Below, one piece after another: positions 45,705-56,266 of a stretch of 64,000 nucleotides of DNA; within the stretch, counting starts at the first letter, position 1, and every line of letters begins with the position of its first letter. The position numbers and the translations under genes are program-made. Source of the DNA: Ceratorhiza oryzae-sativae (Eukaryota; Basidiomycota; Agaricomycetes; Cantharellales; Ceratobasidiaceae). The DNA is taken from the NCBI GenBank assembly GCA_030998015.1, contig JARWMV010000243.1:1176001-1240000 (forward strand), written 5' to 3'. The notes beneath the pieces were generated by a model. That model saw nothing but the letters and a program-made list of their open reading frames with translations. It made no database searches and had not been told where the DNA came from.

Positions 45705-45765
45705 ATAAAATGTAGTAAATTGAGAAAATATTATAGAGTGGATATATGCATGTCAGTTCATGACA
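45705..45765 (-). repeat. A2 5' LTR, outer part
   Basis: Last 61 bp of the A2 LTR after the A1 insertion; followed by TSD TCTTT 45766-45770. Confidence 0.9.
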
Positions 45766-45951
45766 TCTTTGGCAGTATCTGCTGCCCAAAGATTGTTGCA
45801 ATCCACCAGATCCTCATGCTGGAATAGCCTGAAGATCATTAGAATCTTACTGGACCATCAATCAAGATCTAATGACTCCAGTGAGTCAGGAGAGCCTTCC
45901 AAATTGATCCAGAAGCTTCTCTGACTCACTTTATGACTCACTGAGATGTAG

Positions 45952-46327
45952 TGTCGACAACAACAAGTCAGGTGACAAAGAAAATAGCAAGAAAAGAAAA
46001 GAACTTGTATTTGACAAGAGGTCAAGTTCTTGAGGAGTCCTCTGTGAACATGACCTGGTTTATATACATAGTACAAGCCACATCATAACAAACAAGTCTG
46101 TACAGTGAGTCATGACTGATAAGAGATAGAAGCAGTAGAAGCAACTGCGGAACTGTGGAATTTCACATCAGAGTTGAAATACATCTCGGTTATCAGTCTG
46201 GAACATCCCCTGAATCACATGACACAGATATCCCATAAAAGGCAAGTATGTTTTGAAGATGATCTCATAAAATGTAATAAGTCAAGGAAATATTATAGAG
46301 TGGATATATGCATGTCAGTTCATGACA
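45952..46327 (-). repeat. Solo LTR, family A
   Basis: 376 bp, TSDs TGTAG at 45947-45951 and 46328-46332. No internal sequence on either side. Confidence 0.93.
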
Positions 46328-46332
46328 TGTAG

Positions 46333-47149
46333 GCTCCATTCATTACATGTATATACTATGATAATATGATCTACAAGCCAATAGCAGGTCTCAGATGCAT
46401 CAATGCCTTTGATCCACACCCTGTCTTTACTCTCTTATCCTATACTGGGCTAGGGTGTACCCCAAGTATAGCAGTACCCTCTTTTGATGATTGCACTGGC
46501 ATGCATGCATCTATTTGGCTCTGGAATGCCCTCCTCAGGGTATAAAAGGACCTCCTCTGAGGCCCTTCCAGACCGCCTTCCCTCCTCTACTCAACTCAGA
46601 CCAGTTATTGGTTTCTTTTCTCCTTCTATTTCTCTTGTCTGTGTGTGATTTCTTATATAACTAGTACTGAGGAATAAAGTACCATATTAGTTATATACTG
46701 TCTGATTCATTGTATCTTATATACAGAAATATATAAGGATACAATATTGCCTGATTGAGCATGACATTAAGTACCAGCTATTAGAGGAAATCTAAGTACC
46801 TGTAGCTGAGGAAGTACATGCATTAGGCAGTTCACCATCTATCCTATAAGCTATTGCTTAAGTCTAGCATTAAGATTAGTATCAGTTAGTCCAAGCAACT
46901 AGGGCTGAACTACATTTAAGATATCTAAGGGAACCTGACCATAGTAGTCTTGCTCTTTATACCTATAAATTAGTCAGTTTACACTGTGAAAGATTAAGAC
47001 TACCTTGAGTGTTACTTGATTGCATTGCAACTACTTTGAGCCTTCTTACTCTAGTCTAAGAAGTATTGAGTACAATTAGTGTATACTAACATATCTACTT
47101 TTTCTTAAGCTCTAGATATCCTAGTGTACCCTGACCTGTAACATGTTTA
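46333..47149. other. Non-coding region with promoter-like block, unidentified
   Basis: Around 46540-46620 GGGTATAAAAGG is followed by a CT-rich tract and ACTCAACTCAGACC, and about 130 bases later GAATAAAG, the pattern of a Pol II promoter with a poly-A signal as in an LTR. The sequence reaches GAGCATGACA near 46766. It could be a solo LTR of a fourth retroelement family, but I cannot fix its ends. From 46770 to 47149 nothing is identified. Confidence 0.35.
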
Positions 47150-47317
47150 CTTGGGGAAAATTGATTTGGGCTGCTGGAAGGGGTGCTTCTTCCTGAATCA
47201 GCAAGCCCATGCCACTTAGAAAGGTAGGGTGAGGGAGGTCTGACAGCATTGAGAAGACAGGGAAGGTGTCAGAGCTACAACCAGAAGGGATAACCCAAAT
47301 GTCTAAGGGGACAATGG

Positions 47318-47986
47318 TGTTATGACCCGTCAAATGGACATAACAAAACAACCAAATATTTCTACAGATTTATGGCATTTTTCCTAAGCGGAACAAGCCA
47401 TAAACAAGGTCACGTGACCTCGGCGCTTAGCCGGCGCTTATGGTGGTTACCCTGAACTCGCTCCAGCATTTCTCTCCCTTGTTACTTGGAGCGAGGAGCG
47501 AGTTGTCACGTGATCTCAGCGCTTACAGAAGGATCACGTGACCTCAGCGCCTACGGTGGTTACCCTGAACTCGCTCCAGCATTTCTCTCCATTGTTACTT
47601 GGAGTGAGGAGCGAGTTGTCACGTGATCTCGGCGCTTACAGCAGGATCACGTGACCTCAGCGCCTACCCCTCGGACCTCATGCAGCTCTATAAGATTTGG
47701 AGCCACACAAACTTAAGACAAACAATTACCTAACCCATAGTACTGTACATAACCTACACCTACTGCAGAGTGTGCTTAGATGATACGTCCACAGCCACCG
47801 CAGCCACAGGTATATATAAGGAGGATAAAGCAAGACTGGACGCCTCAGCTTGCTTTATCTCGTCAACCACCATAGACCATAGCAAACACTGTAACTAGAA
47901 CACTCAATACATACTGCATAGCACCAAACCGTCAACGCAGCCACTACTTAAGTGCTCCACAAGGGAGCCCCCAGAGGGTCACGACA
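47318..47986 (+). repeat. Solo LTR, family C, in the B2 3' LTR
   Basis: 669 bp, TSDs AATGG at 47313-47317 and 47987-47991. The uninterrupted target is visible in the 5' LTR of B2 near 51250. Confidence 0.93.
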
Positions 47987-48064
47987 AATGGGAGACCTAT
48001 AGGTGACAGTGCCAGAGGTCTAAGTCATGACGTCAAGGGGAAGACATGCAACAAGGAGTGAGGG

Positions 48065-49144
48065 CGTTTTAAATGCTGTTTTCCATTCATCTCCTTCTTT
48101 AATTCTGACCAGATTATAGCCAGATTTAAGGTCCAGAGTTGTGAATACATGTGCTCCTCTCAATTTCTCTACCAAGGTGGAAATGAGAGGTATGGGGTAC
48201 TCGTTTCATACTGTGTTGGAGTTAAGTGAACAATAATCAACACACATCCTTCTTTTGTCATTCTTTTTAGGAACAAAGATTACTGGAGAGCTGTATTGTG
48301 ATTTGGAGGGCCTGATCAACCCTTTGTCCAGCTGCTCTTTGAGTATTCTCCTTAATTCCTCATCATCCAAAGGGCAAAGGGGGTATACCAGTCCTTTTAC
48401 TGGTGCATTTTGATCCTTGAGGACTATCTCAAGGTCATATGGACAGTGAGGAGGTAACTCCATCACTTTGTCCTCAGAAAATACATCCGCATAGTCTCAG
48501 AGTTCCTCTGGGATGCCTTCCAGTGGTTTTGACACCATGACACCTCCAGGGTCCCTAGGGATGCCTTCAAGAGGTTGGTAAGCCTCAACACCTCCTAGGT
48601 TTTTGTCGAATGGGTCAAAGACACCACCAACGTTGCCAAGGACTACATTAGACACAGGAACACAATTTTTTATACAAAAGTTTGAGTCGAAGGTAACATG
48701 TTTATTTGGCCAGTCAATATTTGGATTATGTAATTTGAGCCACAACATTCCTAGCACTAAGGTGTGTCTACCTATGTCTGCTACATTACAAACCAATTGT
48801 TCTTTATGACTACCTATTTCTAAAATAAAAACACATTCTGTATCAACAATACCAGAAGTGATTTCACAACCATCAATAACTTTTAATCTTTTTGGATTTT
48901 TCTTTTTATAAGTGGGTATTTGATATTGTTTGACTAGGCATGGGTGTATAAAGCATGAGGATGCGCCTGAGTCAATCATTGCCCAACCATGCATGGTTTG
49001 CATACAGTTGATGCTTTTATTTTCTGGAGCAGATGGGACTTGAGATGTGATAAAATATATATTCAAGGGGGACATGTTGTCTACAGCATATATCTCAAAG
49101 TCCATACAGGTTTCACTTGATACATTTGCTCCATCAATGTTCAA
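48065..49144 (-). pseudogene. B2 pol fragment: protease and start of RT
   Basis: From 49144 (MNIDGANVSSE, first codon TTG) it holds the protease (MIDSGASSCF near 48970) and the RT finger region (PSKSQYSSPVIFVPKKN near 48290). Stops lie near 48497 and 48206. It ends at the deletion junction 48064/48065 in the palm domain. Confidence 0.85.
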
Positions 49145-50838
49145 GCATCCTCGTTTTCCAACTCATCACCAGAAAGGGAAGCAGCTTGCCCAGAATAGGG
49201 TTTGGAGGGACAAGTGCTGGAATAATGACCACAACCACCACAAGTGCTGCATATAACAGGCTTTTTCCCTTTCCCAGCTGAATCTAAATCCATGGGTCCA
49301 GGACCAGAACCTTTAGCCAGGGTAGGGGCTGAGGGAGTGACAACAATTGGATGTGAATCTTTTTGGATCTGTTTAAATGTGGTTTCTTCAGAAGATCCAT
49401 CATTCCATTTGATCATGGGAATCGACTGCCCTTTAGCATTGCAGTTTATAGCTGAAATTGTTCCTTTGTGAGCCTTACCATCTGGACCAAGCATGTACAC
49501 CTTTTCCCCAACAGACATCTTTTCCCTGGTGTCGACGACGACAAGTCAGGCGACGAGGAAAATAGTAAGAGAATAAAAGAACTTGTATTCGACGAGAGGT
49601 CAAGTTCTTGAGGAGTCCTCTGCGAACTTGACCTGGTTTATATACATAGTACAAGCCACATCATAACAAACAAGTCTGTACAGTGAGTCATGACAGATAA
49701 GAGATAGAAGCAGTCGAAGCGACTGCGGAACTGCGGAATTTCACATTGGAGTTGAAATACATCTCGGTTACCAGTCCGGAACATTCCTTGAGTCACATGA
49801 CACAGATATACCATAAAAGGCAAGTATGTTTTGAAGATGATCTCATAAAATGTAGTAAATCGAGAAAATATTATAGAGTGGATATATGCGTGTCAGTTCG
49901 TGACACCTGGCCTGGCCTTTGGGAGGAGCTGCTGACAGCAAAGTGGAAGCTTTGGTGGAGGTGCTAGCCACATTGGAAGAGGAGGAGTTTTTGGAAGATG
50001 GGTTTTGGGCCTGGAACGACTCAATACACTGATCAATTCGAAGTGCCTTCTCTGCAAGTGTTTGCAAAGTGACATTGGCCACCATGTGGTTGTAATATTG
50101 GGCCACAAGGAACTCCTTGATTTTGACTGTGAGACCATCATAGAAGTGATTGCGAAGAGATGCATTGTTGTAGCTGAGACCCTGGGAATATGTCTGGAAG
50201 TCCTTGAAGTATTCTTGGACCAAATTCTTTTGTTTGAGCAATTTGAATTTTGCCCTGAAATTTTTGGTTTTGTTGGCAACATTCCAGCAAGCATTAAATT
50301 GGGTCCAGAAATCATTGACATTGTGGAGCCAAGTGACTGGATTGCCATTGATAATGTTGTCTTCCAAGTAGGGTTCCAGCCACTTGTGGGCTTTGCCATC
50401 CAGGCAGGAAATGATGTAGGCGATCTGCTCATCAGCAGTTGCAGAGGGATAAGAAGTCCACAAGTAATGGGCCACTGCGACCCTGAAGGACACTGCTTTA
50501 TTTTTATCTGAACCATCAAATTTGGCAGGTGCTGATAACTTGGGTGCTTGAGTACGCGCAACAGAGGTACTTGTTCCTGGTGCTTGGACTGCAGCCTGGA
50601 GTGCAACTACGTTTGTTTCAAGGTTGGATACACCTGTGTCGTAGTTCTGGAGAGTGGTGTTGATCGTGGAGAGTTCAGCCAACTGTTGATTGATGAATAC
50701 TGCAAGATTGTTATTTATAGCAATCAGCATGTCTTTGATTGTGTGGGTAAATGCTAATAGATCAGCTGGATTGGTGGGTATTTGAATCTGGGTGGCATCG
50801 AACTCAATCCAGGTGGGAGCAGGGTTTGGTGCAGACAT
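49141..50838 (-). pseudogene. B2 gag, split by a solo A LTR
   Basis: ATG at 50838 (MSAPNPAPTWIEF). The capsid region runs to 49911; after the LTR the end runs from 49524 to 49141, with a knuckle CSTCGGCGHYSSTC near 49240. It overlaps the pol frame by four bases. Apart from the LTR the frame has no stop. Confidence 0.88.
49530..49905 (-). repeat. Solo LTR, family A, in B2 gag
   Basis: 376 bp, TSDs CCTGG at 49525-49529 and 49906-49910. It keeps many CG dinucleotides, so it is young. Confidence 0.93.
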
Positions 50839-51204
50839 AGCTAAAAAAGGAAGTGGGATGGATATATATGGTGGGTGCTCTTGAAGCCAGGATTTTCACT
50901 CTCAAACACTGTGGCTGCTCTGACACCTAGTGTTGGACAATAACTACTGCTAATCAACAGCCATTGGCAGGTGTGATATAGAGTGTTTTCTTTGCAAGTG
51001 GGTGTTTTGCTGTCTGTGACACATGCAGTGATGGACAAGAGTCCTAGGGTTGGGTGGTAGATACCATCTTCCTTGTAGACACCTGTTACTGGATAGTCTC
51101 TTTCCACTTTTGATTATTATGTGGTCCAAGCCTTTCTCCATTTCACAGTAGGCTAGTACAGGGGTATGTCTCAATCCCAAGTGATAAGGAAGCACTTGAC
51201 CTAA
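50839..51204 (-). other. B2 5' leader
   Basis: Untranslated leader with the primer-binding segment next to the LTR (AGGTCAAGTGCTTCC on the minus strand). No coding frame supported. Confidence 0.55.
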
Positions 51205-51727
51205 TGTCAGAGCTACGACCAGAAGGGATAACCCAAATGTCTAAGGGGACGATGGGAGACCTATAGGTGACAGTGCCAGAGGTCTAAGTCACGACGTCAA
51301 GGGGAAGACGTGCAACAAGGAGTGAGGGTGCAATAAGATGCAGAGAGTGAAGTAAGTGCACTTGTCCTTAAGAGGACTGGGCAGGGACTATGGACTATAA
51401 GTCACACAGGTAGTAGAGGGGATATGACAGGAGGTTGAGTTCTGAGGCTTAAGGCTCTCAGACTCTCCCTTATATATTCATACAATGAGCTATATCAAAT
51501 ACACATATGGTGTGAGACGACTATTGTACAATGTAAGAATGGTGCCATGTAACAGAATATTCCAGAAGGTACAAACAGAACGTATACAACAACAAGGTCA
51601 CATGATCATGTAAGTAATTCTATGCATATATCTGATTAAACAGGACTTGTCAAAAATATGAAAAAGAGAGATGTATAAAATATAGGAAAATCATAATAAA
51701 ATCCACATCATGGTCTAGGCCATGACA
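51205..51727 (-). repeat. LTR, family B variant (5' LTR of B2)
   Basis: 523 bp. Its distal half shares the TATATAAG, CTCAGAACTCAACC and CATGGTCTAGGCCATGACA parts with B1 but the first 200 bp differ, so B1 and B2 are separate subfamilies. Confidence 0.88.
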
Positions 51728-52725
51728 GAAGGTGTACTTGTGGGGTGTGGTTGTTTCTTGGACTAGTGCTTGTAGTTCAAGATGGTCATGGAGGAGGGAT
51801 AGATAATCCTCCTGATGTTTGTGCAACCGCTTGGTTAGGTATGCACAGCAGGCCTTGGCTTCATGAAGTTTTTCACAAGTTTCTTCATACCTATTATGGT
51901 AATGACAATACCTGTCTTGGAAGTTTCTGATGGTATCTAGTAGGTGACAAAGGAGTTGTTGGCCAAGGTTCTCCAGCTTACAGCTGGTGACAAGGGATGA
52001 TGTAGTAGTATAGAAATCTGTCCTTCTTAGGACAGTAAGGGCAGCATGCTGGGAAGGTGGCTCCATTTGCCCAATGGCAAATTTTGCACTCAGGGGCACC
52101 CAGCTTGGTAACAAAGGCTTGCTGGGCTTGTCCAACTTTCTGGGGGCAGACTTTGACAATTTTCATGTGGTTAAAATTGATGTGCCTGGCCTCTTCAAGG
52201 ATGTCTTTGGCCAAGTTGAGAGTGAAGCAGTGGATAGATAGGGGTCCAAACCACCCACACAAGTGGCAGTGCTGGTCTTCTGTAAAAGGTTGTGCCACTG
52301 AGGGCCATGTGTTCTGTCAGAGATGTACTTGAGCAGGAGCAAGATAGAACAAGAAGAAAAATAGACCCTTTCCCAAGTCTATTGGAATAGGAAGGTGACC
52401 TCCATTGCTCAGCTACTTAAGGGCAATGAGCAACCCCACCTCTTGTCAATGAAAGAGATTAGAGAACCAAAGCTTGTTACAACATGTGAGGGGCCCAACC
52501 TTTGGTCAGTGAGCAGCCACATCCATGAAGACTGGTAGTGCTTCAATTGATATAGGTATGCAAGGCTTCACAGAGGCATGTATAGGGCAACAATGTCTTG
52601 TGGCTGTGGATAGGTGGAGTGGGATTGGGGAAGGCAACAGGGTGTTATCTCAAGATGACACCAACAGTGTTCCAGACATATCCCAGACAACACTGAGACT
52701 TACGATTGACAAGAACTTGACCTGA

Positions 52726-53101
52726 TGTCAACGATGACAAGTCAGGCGACAAGGAAAGTAGTAAGAAAAGAAAAGAACTTGTATTCGACAAGAGGTCAAG
52801 TTCTTGAGGAGTCCTCTGCAAACTTGACCTGGTTTATATACACAATATGAGCCACATCATAACAAACAAGTCTGTACAGTGAGTCACAACTGATAAGAGA
52901 TAGAAGCGATAGAAGCAACTGTGGAACTGCAGAATTTCACATCAGAGTTGAAATACATCTCAGTTATCGGTCCAGAACATCCCCTGAATCACATGACACA
53001 GATATACCATAAAAGGCAAGTATGTTTTTGAAAGGATCTCATAAAATGTAATAAATCAAGAAAATATTATAGAGTGGATATATGCATGTCAGTTTGTGAC
53101 A
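52726..53101 (-). repeat. LTR, family A (5' LTR of A3)
   Basis: 376 bp; faces the plus-strand LTR at 53156 as an inverted pair. Confidence 0.9.
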
Positions 53102-53155
53102 CCGCAATAGGTACAAAGAAACTTGCAAAAAACTTTGCAGAGCCAAGGCCTGCTG
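53102..53155. other. 54-bp inverted piece of family-A leader between two opposing LTRs
   Basis: Reverse-complemented, it reads as A5 leader sequence (GCAGGCCTTGGC to CCTATTGCGG) and then joins TGCAGTAATGAC at 60831. In present order it lies backwards, which suggests an inversion between the flanking inverted LTRs. Confidence 0.6.
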
Positions 53156-53531
53156 TGTCATGAACTGACGTGCATATATCCACTCTATAATATTTTCTTG
53201 ATTTATTACATTTTATGAGATCATTTTCAAAACATACTTGCCTTTTATGGTATATCTGTGTCATGTGATTCAGGGGATGTTCTGGACTGATAACTGAGAT
53301 GTATTTCAACTCTGATGTGAAATTCTGCAGTTCCACAGTTGCTTCTATCGCTTCTATCTCTTATCAGTTGTGACTCACTGTACAGACTTGTTTGTTATGA
53401 TGTGGCTCATATCATGTATATAAACCAGGTCAAGTTTGCAGAGGACTCCTCAAGAACTTGACCTCTTGTCGAATACAAGTTCTTTTCTTTTCTTACTACT
53501 TTCCTTGTTGCCTGAGTTGTTGTCATTGACA
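53156..53531 (+). repeat. LTR, family A (5' LTR of A4)
   Basis: 376 bp, followed by TCAGGTCAAGTTCTTGAC, the self-primer segment. Confidence 0.9.
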
Positions 53532-53939
53532 TCAGGTCAAGTTCTTGACAATTGTAAGTCTCAGTGTCATCTGGGATATGTCTGGAACACCATTGGTGTC
53601 ATCTTGAGATAACACCCTGTTGCCTTCCCCAATCCCACTCCACCTATCCACAGCCACAAGACATTGTTGCCCTATACATGCCTCTGTGAAACCTTGCATA
53701 CCTATATCAGTTGAAGCACTACTGGTCTTCATGGATGCGGCTGCTCACTGACCAAAGGTTGGGCCCCTCACATGTTGTAACAAGCTCTGGTTCTCTAATC
53801 TCTTTTGTCAACAAGAGGTGGGGTTGCTCATTGCCCTTAAGTAGTTGAGCAACAGAGGTCACCTTCCTATTCCAATAGACTTGGGAAAGGGTCTACCTTT
53901 TTTTATCTTGCTCTTGCTTGAGTATGTCTCTGACAGAAC

Positions 53940-54848
53940 ACACAGCCCTCAGTGGCACAAACCTTTACAGAAGACCAGCACTGCCATTTGTGTGGGTGGT
54001 TTGGACACCTATCCATCCACTGCTTCACCTGTAACTCAGTCGAAGACATCCTTGAAGGAGCCAGGCACATCAATTTTAACTGTGTGATAATCGTCAAAGT
54101 CCAACCCCAGAAAGTTGGACGAGCCCAACAAGCCTTTGTAACCAAGCCGGGTGCCCCTGAGTGCAAGATTTGTCACCAGGCAAAAGGAGCCACCTTCCCA
54201 GTGTGCTGCCCCTACTGTCCTAAGAAGGACAAATTTTAAATATTACTACACCATCCCTTGTAACCAGCTCTAAGCTGGCAAACCTTGGCCAACAACTCCT
54301 TCATCACCTACTAGATACCATCAAAAATTTCCAAGACAGGTATTGTCACTACCGTAATAAGTACGAAGAAACTTGTGAAAAACTTCACAAAGCCAAGGCC
54401 TGCTGCACATACCTAACTGAGTGGTTGTGCAAACATCAGGAGGACTACCTATCCCTCCTCCACAACCATCTCAGACTAGAAGCACTAGTCCAAGAAACCA
54501 CTGCACCCCATGAGTATGCCTTCCCCATCTTCTCAACACTGTCAGACCTCCCTCACCCTACTTTTCTAAGTGGCACGGGCTTGCCAATTCAGGAAGAAAC
54601 ACCCCTTCCAGCAGCCCAAATCAATTCTCCCCAAGGAAGCACTCCTTCAGGATCAAACTAAACTGAAAAAGGTGGAACACCCATATTGTTGTCAGGACAC
54701 AAAAAGTTGGGACTTGGACAATACATGGTTGAGGTTTGGGGGAACTGAAAACTTTGAAATTTATAGACTTGTGCAGGGAACAGAAATTCTCTACTATCAA
54801 AACAACTCCCAATTCCCTGTACTTCCTTATTGTCTCTGTTGTCTTTAA
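53940..54848 (+). pseudogene. A4 leader ORFs
   Basis: CxxC frame 53952-54239 (CHLCGWFGHLSIHC, CKIC, CCPYC), stopped by TAA after KKDKF where A1 reads on. The coiled-coil frame and the third frame (54570-54848) follow. Cys spacing equals that of A1. Confidence 0.55.
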
Positions 54849-54874
54849 AAAAATTTACCTGAATCCTTTCTGAA

Positions 54875-56266
54875 ATGGCGTCACCAGCCCCTGCCCCTGC
54901 CTGGGCAAATATGTCTGATGGAGACAAAGTAGTCTATATGCTTCAGTCTATGGACAAACTGCAAGAACAAACCAACAACCTCCAAAACAATATTGGAGAT
55001 GTTGAACATAACAACAAAACCTACACAGACACACTCAAAGCAAAGCTCACAGCTAATCAAGCAAAGATAGATGCTGATGTGGCTGGATTAGCCACCAATG
55101 TTAACAACCTAGTTGGCATGCTAGCAATCCTACAAACCACTATTACACACATTGAAGCGCAAATCAACACCTCCTCAGGAGGCACAAGCATCACCCAAGT
55201 ACAACCTTCCTCCAGTGTGACTCAGCCACAACCAGCAGCTACCACCCCCTCTAGCAGGTCAACTGCAAAAGTTAAGATGGCTGCTCCCCAAAAATTTGAT
55301 GGCATGAAGCATGAAGACACCATCTCATTCAGGATCACATGTGCGCAATATATCAATACAAATATGAGTGGGCACTCCACTGACCAGGTGGTCACCTTTA
55401 TTATGTCCTACCTTGAAGGGTCTGCTGCTGAATGGGTTAACTCATACGAGGAATTCAAAATACTAAACCCTGGAACCATGATCCCATGGCTTCATGATGC
55501 CAACCTGTTTTGGCAGGAATTCACTACCTGTTATGGGGACTTGAACCACACCAAAAATAACTGTGATAAATGGCGGAAACTGAAACAATCCAAGACGGTT
55601 CAGGATTATCTCACCCTGTTCAACTTATACTCAATGGGGCGCAACTACAATGACACAGCCATGCATGACCAATTCTATGATGGTCTATCATCAGATGTAA
55701 CAGACAGCATGGTGGCCCAAAACTATGACCCCTGCACCAAAACCTTTGCCCAGCTCACCCAGTGGGCCCTGGAAATTGACCACCACCTCATCTCATTTGG
55801 TAGCAAAAGGACGTCCCATGGAGGCAACAAGTCTAGCAGCAACAACACGTCATCCAGTAAAGCACTGACAGCCTCCCAAAGTGGCCCCCCAAAGGAAAAA
55901 TTCAAGAGTGGGGAGCGAATATACAAAATCAAAGATGGCAGGGCGGTAAAGGGCCAAATTGTGGCCATTGGGCCCAATGCCAAGGGTTTCACAGTCCCCA
56001 CTGTCCATTACGATGGTAGCAACACCAATGTCCAAGAATCCTTCAAGGACATAAAGAAGGACAATCACCCACCAGTGGTCACCAAGGCAAAGGACCCAGA
56101 TGCAATGGACCTGGATAGTGCAGGAAAAGGGAAAGGGATGAATACTTGCTACAACTGTGGAGGGCACAGTCATATTGCCACCAAATGCCCCTTGGCCAAG
56201 ATGTCAGGGTACAAGGCCATTATAGAGGATGTAGAAACTACTGATGATGAGTTGGTAAAAGAATGA
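54875..56266 (+). CDS. A4 gag, intact 463 aa
   Basis: Same start (MASPAPAPAWANMSDGDK), capsid region and end as A1 gag, without a stop. The zinc knuckle reads CYNCGGHSHIATKC, with CCHC residues kept. Its stop overlaps the pol ATG as ATGA. That gag is open while pol has many stops may be chance, or may mean that gag contains fewer CGA codons to lose. Confidence 0.93.
   Translation: MASPAPAPAWANMSDGDKVVYMLQSMDKLQEQTNNLQNNIGDVEHNNKTYTDTLKAKLTANQAKIDADVAGLATNVNNLVGMLAILQTTITHIEAQINTSSGGTSITQVQPSSSVTQPQPAATTPSSRSTAKVKMAAPQKFDGMKHEDTISFRITCAQYINTNMSGHSTDQVVTFIMSYLEGSAAEWVNSYEEFKILNPGTMIPWLHDANLFWQEFTTCYGDLNHTKNNCDKWRKLKQSKTVQDYLTLFNLYSMGRNYNDTAMHDQFYDGLSSDVTDSMVAQNYDPCTKTFAQLTQWALEIDHHLISFGSKRTSHGGNKSSSNNTSSSKALTASQSGPPKEKFKSGERIYKIKDGRAVKGQIVAIGPNAKGFTVPTVHYDGSNTNVQESFKDIKKDNHPPVVTKAKDPDAMDLDSAGKGKGMNTCYNCGGHSHIATKCPLAKMSGYKAIIEDVETTDDELVKE

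Larger units (their letters stand above)
14617..45765 (-). mobile_element. A2: old family-A chromovirus split by three later elements
   Basis: Ty3/gypsy element on the minus strand. Its 3' LTR is 14617-14992. Its 5' LTR is 38439-38753 plus 45705-45765. TSDs TCTTT lie at 14612-14616 and 45766-45770. C1 (15403-25661), B1 (30085-37072) and A1 (38754-45699) are inserted in it. Subtracting these and their duplicated target bases leaves 6941 bp, against 6946 bp for intact A1, and the rejoined 5' LTR is 376 bp, the same as the 3' LTR. Its LTRs differ at many sites, mostly CG/TG or CA pairs, so it is the oldest layer of this nest. Confidence 0.92.
47267..51727 (-). mobile_element. B2: family-B element with large deletion and two solo LTR insertions
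   Basis: TSDs GAAGG at 47262-47266 and 51728-51732. 5' LTR 51205-51727 (523 bp). The 3' LTR remnant is 47267-47317 plus 47992-48064, where it jumps directly into the RT coding region, so RNase H, integrase, chromodomain and half of the LTR are gone. A solo C LTR (47318-47986) and a solo A LTR (49530-49905) were inserted later. Confidence 0.88.
47150..53101 (-). mobile_element. A3: truncated family-A element with leader and 5' LTR, split by B2
   Basis: Leader pieces at 47150-47266 and 51728-52725, 5' LTR at 52726-53101. Gag, pol and the 3' LTR are missing; homology ends abruptly near 47150. B2 (47267-51727) lies in the leader with TSD GAAGG. Leader ORFs (51650-52298) keep the CxxC modules (CHLCGWFGPLSIHC, CKIC, CPYC). 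Confidence 0.85.

Noticed and set aside
45546..45827. Short plus-strand ORFs starting MKYISVTGPEL
   Set aside because: Repeated because they lie in the family-A LTR, antisense to its transcription; no evidence of coding.
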